A stretch of DNA of 64,000 nucleotides from Klebsormidium nitens. Taxonomy: Eukaryota > Streptophyta > Klebsormidiophyceae > Klebsormidiales > Klebsormidiaceae. The notes beneath the pieces were generated by a model, which made no database searches, was not told where the DNA came from, and saw only the letters and a list, made by a program, of their open reading frames with translations. This document shows positions 22,601-34,600 of this stretch, one piece after another (within the stretch, counting starts at the first letter, position 1; each line of letters begins with the position of its first letter). A program made the translations under genes and the position numbers. The stretch is taken from positions 62,001 through 126,000 of the forward strand of contig DF237062.1 in the NCBI GenBank assembly GCA_000708835.1, given 5' to 3'.

Positions 22601-25600
22601 CATCTCTTCACCTGATTAACCTACCTAAGTTTTTTGGAGGAGAATGTTCAATCGCAGGATGACAACGAACTCTTACCCTCGAAGGTCAAAGAACCTGCGA
22701 TGCTCCAAGGTTAAGCATATTGATCTCGAAAGCGTACTTCAAACAACGCTATTGCGTTTCTATTATGCTTATAACCTTCTGACAAAATGTCCTGATTTTA
22801 CAAACGCCTCACCTGACCGTCCAAGCACGCGGCGGACGCTGGGAACATCTCAGACGGGCAGTTGGTCCAGGGAGTGCACCTCTGAGCTACGGGCAGGTTG
22901 GCGATGTTGGCGGGCGGCACGACCGCGCCTGTAAACATCTCATGCCTTGTAAGAACGCCACGTGGCATTTCATCCGTACTTCGAGGGAAGTAACGGCGCT
23001 GAAATACTCTCAGGATTGAGGTCGAGCTTTATGAAAAGCAAAGATTTTGCAAGGAATGTAAAAAGTTGCTCCTCTCCTGATGTTTCAAGATTTTCCGCCC
23101 CGTTAGTTAAAAGCCAGATTTTCATTATGCTTGCGGAATTCCTGCGTGCATTGCTGACTTTCGTCCTCGCAGCCGTAGCCAAAGTGCATCCTACTGGGGA
23201 TGGAGACATCAATGTATGCCTGACGTTTCACGCACCTCTGAACAGCCTGTAGAAGTCCACGTCGTTATTTGTAGCTGCCTCTCCCGTTGCGGCGCTCTTC
23301 AGCCAGCAGCAACCGGCGCGGACGCCGTTGTTGCCGAAAGAGAAGCCGACGCAGCTCTTGGTCGCGAGGCAGGCCTCCTCGCATTGAAGCTTGTTGGTGA
23401 GAACCTTCCCGGCCGAGAAGCACGTCGCTTCGTTGAAAGGCGCGGCGGTGATGTCGTTGAAGGCGAAGTCCTTCTTGAGATAGGCTGCGGGCAAAACACG
23501 CAGATTGGATTCAGAGCGATGCATCTTATGCCCGAGTCGGCATCGGGACAAGGAGACCGCTTCCAGAACACTAAGCGAAGGCTGCCGGTGGTAGATGAGT
23601 GCCCGGGTGTTCAAATTTGTGAAAGCTGCAAGCAGGCTTATGGGGACAGGGGGAAAACACAAGCAGGCTTATGGGGGCAGGGGGAAAACACATTTCGAAG
23701 CTGAGGAAACACGTCAACAGAGAAACAAAGACGAACCTGCCCTCTTACGCTTGAGCATATCCTTCACAATAAGCAACACTCAAGAATTCAATTCTCATCA
23801 TCTCCAAGTTTCTGAAACTTTTCACTAAACAGCCGTGGACTCACGTAAGACGGGCATGAAGTACGTGTCGACGCCGGCGGTGAAGCTGTATCCCGTCGCT
23901 GCCGACCTCAGATAGCAGCAGTCGTCAGAAGTTGCTGAAGTCGCCTGGCCGGTCAGCTGGAACATGATGCACCCAGTGGTGGAAGCGCAGAGCGCCGCGC
24001 ACTGGTCCGCCGTCCTCCCGGCCACGCCCTTGTTTCCGCACGTTTGTGAGGCGCCCGCGGCGGTGAGGGCTACGCTGTCGTAGTCGGCGTTCCGCTGGTA
24101 GGAGAAGCCGGCCGGAATGTCGGCTGCAAAATACGAGGGGGCGACGTTTCTAAGTGAAAGTGACGGCTGTATAAGCTCACAGATAGAAGATTCGTTTTTC
24201 TTTTCATGATAGGGTACTTGAAGAAGCAGATGGAACAGACAAACGCTCCAGGTAAAGCTGCGCGCAGCGAGCTGCAACTCAGCCATGCTAGGGGGCTTTT
24301 TCAAAGCCTTCTGTAAGATATCCTCCTGATAAGGTGGAGAAAATCAGCAAGTGATCGGTCCCAAAAGCTAGTTATTTGAAAAGCGGGAACCGAATCGTCT
24401 GTCGTTGTTGACCAACTCACGGATGTTCTGGCAGATGGTGATCTCAGACCCGTCGGAGATATCGTTCTGGAAAGGAATGAGGGATCCCTGGATGCAGACC
24501 AGCGCCGGCTTAGCGTTCGGGTCGTAGCAAGCAAACTCGTAGCCACTGCCGCACGCGATCTGGCCCGCCGGGCACAGCCTGCAGGGTTTGAGGGGTTTTA
24601 AAGTGATTGCATCAGCATTGTGCAAGTTTCGCTTGCAAGAATTCGAGCTTTTGACTGGTAGTTCTTGATGGATGGGGAGAAGCAGTATTCTATCCGATAT
24701 TGTCCGAAAGTGTCTCCAAGGGCTTCTAAAGTCATCCAAAGTCTCTTATTTTATGGCTGAAAGGATCTAGCATCTAAGAAGGGAGCGAACGACAGGCAAC
24801 AATTCTGGCTTCTTTTGGCCTCACCTTCCATTCAAGCAGACGTAGGCCTTGGTGTCGTAGTCGACGTCAGGAAGCCCGCAGTTGGACCACGGAACGCAGG
24901 GGGTAGCTGCACCAAAAACATGTCAGGAATGGCAAAACGGACAGGAATGTCAGACCGGATTACAGTAATTTCGATACTTGACCAGCTCTGATGTCAAAAG
25001 CATTCTGGCCGGATGAAAAGCTTTTCTATGAGCGTCAGCCAACAGCTTGGACTTGCGAGCAAGAAGAATAAGGAAGTCACGAAGAGCATCGAAGTTGCCG
25101 GTCGTTCCTCCGAATCGACTAGACCGTTTTTGTAGGTTAGATGATGATGCTTCTTCGATCATTCCACACAGGGGCTTCTTTTCTCCTGACTCACCTGGCG
25201 CGCAGTAACCAACGGCAGTCTGGTCGTCGAAGCCTGGCGTGTTGACAAGAACGTTGGCAGCACATGACTGCGTTTTAGGGTTGTAGCACGAGTACGAGCC
25301 CAAGAGGCCGCACGAATGCATGCCAGCGGGGCACAAGTTTCCGTTGAGGCACCTGCACAAAGGTGGTTCAAGTTCCTATGCTTATTCCGCATACCGACAA
25401 GATTGTTGCTGGCCGTTTCTGCTCTGCCGTTCAGGAGATTTTGACTTGGAAGCGACAAGGTTGTGCACCAAACCCAAAGTGCTTTAGAGGGCTCACAACG
25501 TGCTCAAGCTTCACTGACTATCTCGAATCTTGTTTACCCGTTGGCTTACAAAAAGGGGTGACAATTTAAGGCGTAATAATTGTTGAGAAAGGTAGATTGA

Positions 25601-28600
25601 AAGAAAGCAATCCAAGGACGAGCTTACCAGTAGGCGGTGGTGTCCCAGACACCGGGGCAGTTGTCCCACGCCAACTCATTGTTCGTGCAGGTCGGGGTGG
25701 TGACGGTTGGTCTCGCAGGGATGCCTTTGACTTTGCCTGCAAAAAAGCAGCACACTCATCAGCTTGATAACAAGGGGAGTCAGTGTCAGAAAACTACAAG
25801 CGAGGAGGTGAAGCGGACAGCACCTCGTCAGGAGCAACATACGGAAACCTTTCAAGACGCTAACTTAAGGAGACCTGGAGTTAGCGCACCTCATGGACTG
25901 GATCCAAAGCCATCTGAATCTGCAATACTGTCAAGACACTGTGTTCTCAGCGGCACTTCCTGGTGAATCAGCCGTCTCCAGAAACATTCCTCAAAACACC
26001 CTCAATATTGGCTCACTCTGGTCGCTGACCACCACTGAAACAAGGTCCAGTGCGCAGCCCGTGAACCCGCCATCGTTGGCGTCCTGCTCTGAGAAAGTGA
26101 GCGTCGACTGCTCAGCGGTTGCCAGGAACGTAACGGTCTGCTTCTCGAAAAGCATGTTGTCCTTTGTGCGGGTGATGCCATCCTTGGTCTTCAGCGTGCA
26201 TGTGAACGGGACGTCCTTGCCGGGCGCCAGGACGTGGATAAATTTGTCCTCGGGGCCCAGATCTGGGTTCTTGGCGAGGTAGAAGGTGACGTCATAGTAC
26301 GCGCCGGGGGTTGTGGCGAAAGTCTGCGGCACGGCGGGCCCAGTTAAAACGGATCACGGAGAGAGGAGTCAGCTCGAAAGGAGGAACGAGGAAACCAGCG
26401 AAATAGGAATATAACAGGACTAGAAGCACTACCAAAAATGAAACATTAAGCAGTTGCACCAAAGTACAGAAAAGTACCCCAGAAACCTTTTCTCGCCATC
26501 GACGATCCAGTAGATTTGGTTGTAACAAATGTCTCATTGAGGACATCCTTCTGGCGAGATTGACACCGACGTTTGTTGTGCAGAGCAGTCTGCTTAAGAA
26601 GCGTAAATCGCTGAGCTGGACGGATTAATCTATACCTTCACTCAAAACAGATGGTTTTTAAGTCTCCCAGGGGCCGTGTGACGAAGCTCTTCTTTGGACT
26701 CTGAAGGACTCATATCTTCAAGTAGCAAACAGTGCTGTTGTGATGCTTAGAAATTTGTGAGCACAGCCCTACCTGTTTGATCTCGCCGTTCGAATTACCC
26801 GCCATGTCCAAGGACCGAGTGCCAGAGTGGGAAACTGCACAGTTGAACGCACATCCAAATTAAGAAGGAAGCGGCGATGGTCTAGGCCGTAGTATTTCCA
26901 CGCCTGTCTTCAGATGCGGAAACAGTATAATTCTTGATTCAATCTCATCACGATGCTTGTAGCAGGGTCCTCAACACTCGAAAAGCAACATCTTCCAGGT
27001 CCTTCTCGTGTAGCTCCTTTTTTAGCTCGCATGTGGGCGAGACTCACCCCAGTACCCGTTGATAAGGTCGACTGAACCGGGGTTCGTGCTGACACCGTTG
27101 GGTGTTACCACCCAGCCTGCAAACAGATTGATGGAGTGCGCATTAGAAAGCATAGGGACCACGTGATAATGTCAACTTTTTGGCTGAGCAAAACAAGACC
27201 CCCGCCGGCTTGCTCAAATTTCCCCTCTGCACTATGTAAAAGTCTTTGAAATTGGACAAGCTGCAAGAACGCTTGTCCAAATCAGGAAGGACGAGTGGCC
27301 CGCATAGTCGTCTCCGGTGCGACCTACCTTCAGAGAAGCATCTGATTATGAACGAACAATGGCCGGATTGAAAATCAGGGTCTTTGGGTAAGGTGTTCAC
27401 GCTTACATGGGAGTGTTGTGGAGTCAGTGGCAAATATGGTGCTGAACGCCGAGCCCACGATGTTCCTTTGGACCGTTTCGAAGTCTCCGTTGCACAGCAA
27501 GTTTTCGGCCATCGTGTCTTGCGCTGCACCGAGGACCATGCTTACGTTAGCAACCGAAAGAACAAGGTCATTGAGTTGCAAGGGCAGGTTCGACCGAGGC
27601 ATGGAAGCCTTATCTGCTGGTCTAAAAGGGTCTCGACCTAGTACAGAACGTCACAGAACCGAACTTTTGCTGCTATGCAATGTACTGGAGGTTGAAGGGC
27701 CAAGACAAGCTCTCGGCCTAACGCTCGTCGAGACATTGGAAAGGAGCATTGGCGAGCAAGGAAGACGAGCAGCGACAGCCGCCATCTCTTCAAGAACGAT
27801 GAGACCATTGTTGACTTTGACTGGTAGCTGCTTCTCAGGGTGAGGAACAAAACAGAATCCATCTCTTTGCCCCCAGCAACAGAAAAGGGCGGGAGCAGGG
27901 GGAAGTTCCTCACCATTGGAGCATGCGGTGATGGGGGGACCATAGGCGCACGAGAAGTCGGCAGTGGGGTTGTAACAAACATAGCCTTCGTCGAAGTTGG
28001 TTGGGCACCTGCAAGAGTCGCAAGACACGAGCTTTTTCGCAATGAACACAGCGGGCTCGAGTCCGATCTCATTTTAACCAACTTGATTCAGCAACGTTTA
28101 AGAGTATAGAGCTTATTCAACATTGCAAAACAATACAAATGTCTTCAAAAACGGAAGACGCACAAACTCTCTTCGAATCTCGTCGTTTCTTGACGTCAAA
28201 AGGACAAAATTCAGATGTTCAAAGGGCGTTCTTTGCGCCCTGCTTCAATCTTGTCGGTTTTGTGCTTAGCGATCTGACGAGAGCTTCTTGACCAGGTCTT
28301 ACCTTGAATCGCCAATTGGGCAAAGCTTCCCATCGAGGCACGTGAATTGGGTGTTGTCATAATCGCCGCAGTTCGTCCAAGGGGCACAATACTCGATGGC
28401 GGCTGCGGAAAGAAGCAGAAAGACATGCGTCAGCGGCGTTAGAAGCATCATTAGCGGGTGTTGAAGAAGTTACTGAAGGAAGGCTCCTTCTTCTTGCTAA
28501 AGAAGATCTGCTAAACGCGAACTCCATACGGGGGCCGGAATATGAAGGTCGATCTTCCGGTTTTCCAGCTTGGAGATGATTACCGCCCTGCAAGTATAGG

Positions 28601-31600
28601 AAGTCCGACTAATGAAGGCGTCTTAAATATCGATTCTTCAGGGTCTTTTGCCACGAATCCGCCGTGGCGCCATCCTTCAGCCGTTTAATAGAATCCCTTA
28701 TGCAGTAACATCAAAACTAATGTATCTGAGGCTTTTTCGGCTTTGGGCTCCGTAGCCTGTTCTGCCTGTTGTGCCCTGGTAACCACCAAACATCAAAGAG
28801 CCGCACAGACTTTCGTACTCCCTACGCCCCTTGTCGCGCACCTGTCTGGCACGGCCCGACTGCGGTCGCGTCGTCGTGGTTGGGGCCGAGCTGCAGCGCG
28901 TTGTTGACGCAGGAGTACGTGGTCCCGGGCACGTAGCAGCTGAAGGAGCTCGGGGGGCCGCACCGCCAGGCTCCCGCCGGACACAGCTGCCAGATCAGGG
29001 CAAGGTCTCCATCAGTAAATGCTTTCAGGCATTTCGGGTTCGGTCTTTCTTGCAGACACAATGTAAATCAGCCACATTCAATCAGGTGGTGCAGCTCCAG
29101 AGATAATGCCCTGTGAAACTGAGACGTTCCGCCCACCCCATATAGATTCAGGTCAACTCAACTGTGCTCAGCCACACTGAATAGAAACGAAAGGGAACTT
29201 AGCGATCTTACCTGGCCGTTGAGGCACCAGTAATCATCGGTGCTGTACTCTCCGGCGCAGTTGGTCCAGGGCTCAGCGTTGCCGCAGAACGAGGAGGTTA
29301 TCTTGAAGATGATATCCTCCCGAATTATCAGCTTGAGGAGCTCTGCATGAGAGATTGAAGAAGACGGAACGTTATATTGGGAGTTGTGCTCATTCCACAT
29401 ACTTCATCTAGGGTCTGTACGGAGGCAATTTCTGCTTTTCATGACGGCTTTATTATCGAGAATCATGCAGAAGCAGAAGCTGCGGGACGTGAGCATCACA
29501 GCTGATTGTTGCATGTAAGCGAGAGCTTTTACGCTTTCCTTCAATCATCTTTCGCGGTCGACTTGCTCGTACACTGGGAATGCACCACGTTTCAGTAGGT
29601 CGATTTTCCAAAACACCTGACCGACAATCAGAGGAAGGCCCGGAGGCTTACGCAGCTCGTTGTTGGCGCAATACTTGATCTCGGTGGAGTCAGACTGCTG
29701 TTCGTCCTTCAGCTGCACCACGTTTCCGTTCTTGCAGCCATAGGCGGGGTCGGCGTTAGGGTCGAAGCAGGCGTACACTCCGTTGTCGGGGTTGGTGCAC
29801 CGGGAGAAGCCGTGCGGGCAAAGGACTCCGTCCAGGCAGCTGTGCACGTCGGGGTCGAAGTCACTGGCGCAATTGGTCCAGGGGTGGCATAGGTCGTTCT
29901 CTGGGGCTGTAGGGGCCAGGTGGAACTAGGTTCAGCTAATGACTCTTTCTAAAGCATAATGAGCTTCGGTTCAGCCGTCCCGACATCCAATTATTAGGTG
30001 TTCTCTGCGTCTTGAGAATTGGTTCGGTTAACGACTATTCATAAAGCATGATTAGCTTCAGTTCAGCGTTCTGTAGAACCATTTGTTTAATGGCCAAGTG
30101 CAGTCAAACGTGGTTGCTGAATAACGGGTTTCGTTGAACTCATTGCTTCGACCTCGACGCTTTCGGTCTCTTAGCGTGCACTAGAATGCCCAGTACGTAC
30201 CTAGTGAGTTCTGGCTCACTAGGTACGTACTGGGCATCACCAATTGTACTTTTACGATATGTGGTTTGCAGTTTTCATTATGGTCAGTCTAACGGCGGGG
30301 AGACATTGCCCGTGGGGTTCGGCTTCTGAGATTCGACGATGCATGACCTCACGACTGAAACACGAAGACCGGGAAAAGCGGCGGAGGGGCTCACGCTCGC
30401 ACGCGGTGACCTGGGTCCCGTCGTCCTTGTTTGCGCCCGACTTCAGCTTGTGGTTCTTGCAGCTGTGCGTGCCTCCGACGGTGTAGCAAGCGTAGTTGGT
30501 GTGGCTGTTGCCGCAGCGCGCCATGCCGATGGGGCACGCGAAGCCGTCCAGGCAGCTGTGAGTGGAGAGGTCGATGGTCCCGTCTTCGCAATTGGTGTAC
30601 AGAACGGACCCCGGGCACGAGGGCTGGCTTTTTGTAACGGCGGGCTGGATGGTGGTGCCTGCACGCGTCGGATGTTCATTTCAAACAGTTGCTTTTGGGC
30701 GATCGTCCATTTTGCTTGCGTTTCTCATGTCCCCCTGTCTTAATGTTCATAATAGCTTGCTCGCTATTGTCTGTTCCAGGAGGGCTTGAAGACAGAGGAC
30801 CTTGGCTGCTTTTCTCTGAAGCACTTGAGGTGCTCGAAGTTGCACGAGCATAACAAACGCCGAGCCTGGTAGAACAACAACCATATTGCGGTAAAGATCG
30901 AAGATACACTGCAGCGCTCGTCTATCTATTTCGAAAGCCAAAACGCTTCAGTTTGAACGTCTCAGTTCAAGAAAATCGTAGGAGGCCTTTGCATCAGAGA
31001 AGACCCAAGAAGCGGCAGACTGAATGACTTCGCGCCTCACAAATGAATCGCACTGAACCCGACAGCAAGACGCAGGAGCCAGGCGAATCGAAGCTCTGCG
31101 CTTACCTGAAGGCGCGCACTTTTTAATCACAGTTTCGTCCGATTGACCTGCGAACATTGACGGTGGAAGAGAAGTCAGCCGCCGGCCTTTTACTTCAGGG
31201 CCCTAAGAAAGACCTTTCCAACCCCTGAATTTCGCCTATCCCAAACTTGTCTCTCCAATGTCTTCACCGGTCAAGGGAATACCTTAGAAATGACATAGTC
31301 TTATTACGCAGTCATAAGATCTTTCCACGTGATAGCCTACGCTAATCGGGCAATCACTCTTGAATGCCTTTGATTGGATTGGAAATCCCCGGACTTGCAC
31401 TCTTTCTTGAGTGCTAAGATCTCAAAGGCGAGCTTTAAATCCTGACGGGCTCTCCTTACTTCCGTGATCGTTCTTCGCCACAGGATGTAAGTGCTTCTTG
31501 ATCCGCTTAACCACGGATCCGCGCTTGCCTTGCTAGAAATGGTAGATGCAGCTACTAATTACGTTTCCACAGGACCACGATTGTCGTGTCTAAGCTTGAA

Positions 31601-34600
31601 TAGACCTACAGTAACCTCTTTTCAGTAGAATTCGAGACGCACCTGACCTTACCAAGCCAGACCCGGCAAAAACCACACTTTGAAGAAGTAAGGCCGTGTT
31701 ACAAGCACTTGCTGGAGAATCAGGCAGTTGGCATCTGGAGAAGCAGGCTGGTATAAGGACGACTCACCCCTGCAACCGGAGGTTTCCAGCTTGCCGTCGA
31801 TGCACGAGGCGGGCGACTTGCCGCCCGGGTTGAAGCATACGTAAGCTTTGTCGTCGCCGCACTTCTGCCAGCCGCTGGGGCAAAGCGCGCCGTTGAGGCA
31901 TTCATACGCGTCCCTATCCCAGGAGCTTCCGCAGTTGTCCCATGGGGTTTTGCCATTGTTGCAGGTAGGGCCTGGAAGAAGGAGCGAGAATTTTTCCAGA
32001 GAAGCAATGGAGAGAGGATCAAAGGGGCTGCGAAACAATCAAACCGCCAAAAGCGCAGTCGACTCGGAAGCCTTTCTGGTCAAGTTCTGGAGAGAGGCAG
32101 CTTTGCCAGATACTGATGACTTGTATCTGGTTGACAGGCCCTTTTCAACAAGGGCTGTCAAGGGCATAGCTTTCTGCGTTTACTACTTGATGTTTCGACG
32201 AGCAGACTCTTCCAGTTGCTCGTCGGAATCCAACGGGATTGGTTTGCGAATTAAGCCGTGCTTCACTCACGAATAGCGCAGAACGATTGTGCCAATTGCT
32301 GAGCAGCAACCTACAAGCGAGATTGAAGAAGGCATAGCTCACGCACCGACGTAGCAGCGATCAATCTGGCTGTCGTCATCGTCATTGGCGGGTGTCACCA
32401 GCTTCCCTGCATGGCAAGAGTAAACCCCGCCCTTTTCGTAGCAGGAGGTGCCGCAGAGGGAGAAACCAGTCGGGCATATCTGCACGAAGCCAAAATCAGA
32501 GGGTTAAGGAGCAGAAATTAGATAATAAGAGAATTCAAGGAAGGGGGTTTGCTCAGAAGGTTACTTAAAGATGTTTTGGAGCTCGAAACACAGTCCCAAC
32601 ACGGGATTCGAATTCAAAGTGCTTCAATAAGGTAGATCTTTCATCCGAAGGGACTCGGAATCAACATGTGGAACTTAGAGCTGAACTAGCTTTAAACTAG
32701 CTCTAAATTTGGAAGGCGTGAAGTATCTTTTGGTTCGAAGGCCAAAATCGTAGCTGAATTGGATACCTGGCCATTCAGGCAGTCGTACGAATCCCGATCC
32801 CAGAGCCCGGGGCAGTTGGTCCAGAGCGGACATTTCTTGTCCACAGTGATCTTCTTTGCGAATTCGAGGTCGGTGCCTGCAGGGACGAGTGAGACAGGCT
32901 TCACTTTCGGTTTCGAGGGCATGCTGCATATCCCTTGCTGTGGAGATTCACCGAATCTTCCTTACTGAAAAGAGATGTACTAGGCTTTGGTGCGTGCTGA
33001 AATCGAATCGGAGTCTCTGCATTTAAGAGAAACAAGAGGAGACCCCAAGCAGGCTAGCTCTACTGGAACTCAAAGCGAGAGCAGTGCCGCAGCACTCACT
33101 CTTCTTGCAGAAGCAGACTTCTGAGCCGTCGTTCTCGGGGTTGGCCTGCGACACCGGCTGGACCATGCCCTGGATGCACACGTTGGTCTTCTGGACACCC
33201 CTTGGTTTCACATAGGACATGCCAACAGCGTCTTGTCCGCAGCGGCAGAAGCCCTTCATGCCAAGGACGTCGGCGTAGCACGAGAACTGGGACTCGTCAT
33301 GGTCGCCGCAGGTGTCGAACGGGTCGCAAGGAACGTAATCTGCAAAGATTTCAAACTATGATGACATCTCTGCAGGACAACCATTGTTTGGAATGGAAAG
33401 ATACCGGCCCAGGCAGCGCCTGCACTTGAGAGTCCAGCCGCACACTCTTCGTAATACTCAGGCTCCGCTTTTTTGGAACTTCAATCTCGTTCAAGCAGTA
33501 GGTGGACAGAGTTATTTGCACTGCCTCCAAAAGAGGGGTTTGGTTTTGAGCTTCTGTTCCTACGAGCAGCAAGGGAGGCTTAAAATTGGCAGTGGGGAAG
33601 CTTCGACGTGTTACAAAGTCTGGTCAATTCAATATATAGCCGCACAGCTGGCTTCTAAAGTAAAGGTACAGAGGATAAGCAAGAACAGGAGCCGCTTGTG
33701 CAGCAACACAGATATTTGAGCTACTCGAACCACAGATTTGTTGCTAGGAGAGAGCGCAAAGTTTGTGACATTCAGTTCGTGCGCAGCTTCCACAGACTTC
33801 AGTCCAGCTTGGCGATGCTAGGCTGTTTGAGGGCATCACTGACCTTCCTCGCACCGTGTGTAGGCAGTATCGTCGTCGATTCCGGGAACAGGAACAAGCT
33901 CGTTCTGGACGCAGCTTTGGGTGGCCTTGTTGGTGTTGCCTTCGTCCGCCTGCATCTGGAAGCACTTGAATGTCTTCGGGGAGACGCCGCACCTGCAGCC
34001 ATCGGCGTGTTGGTCAATCCCTTGGCTGATGCGTTCTTTACAGCTTGAAAACGCAGGCGATTGACTGTTGTCAGCCCCCTATGCTCTCGCGAATTGCTGT
34101 GAGGCCGTGCTGAACGACGGTCCGGTGACAAACTCCAAGCAATGACGGGTTTTGTTTCCCAGCTGTTGAGGACAAACTCTCAGAAGAGCAGGCCCAATCA
34201 AAGATCTTCAATACAGCTGTCTCAGCAATTGAAAACGGATGAGTGCACTGCCAGAAATTACTTGGGGACACAGCTCAGATTGATGGTTTAGCATCTTACC
34301 TGGAGTATGACTTGGGGCAGAGGACGCCGTTCAAGCTGCATCAAGAGACCGCAAAGGCACTTTTCTCAGAGAACGAGCAACGTGAACAGCCAGATCAGGA
34401 TGGTAAACCAAGCCAATAGTGCGTAATCAGCATTCCACTTTTTCGCAATGAGACGAGAGGCCACTGATGTTTCCACCATGAGGCTCCGCAGCGGACTCAC
34501 GAGTCTCTGCAAGTTACAACTCATGAAGCAAGCAAATAGATGGACAAGGGCCTAGCTCCAGTGGCACGTAAGGAACCACTATAAGATTAAAAGCTGATTC

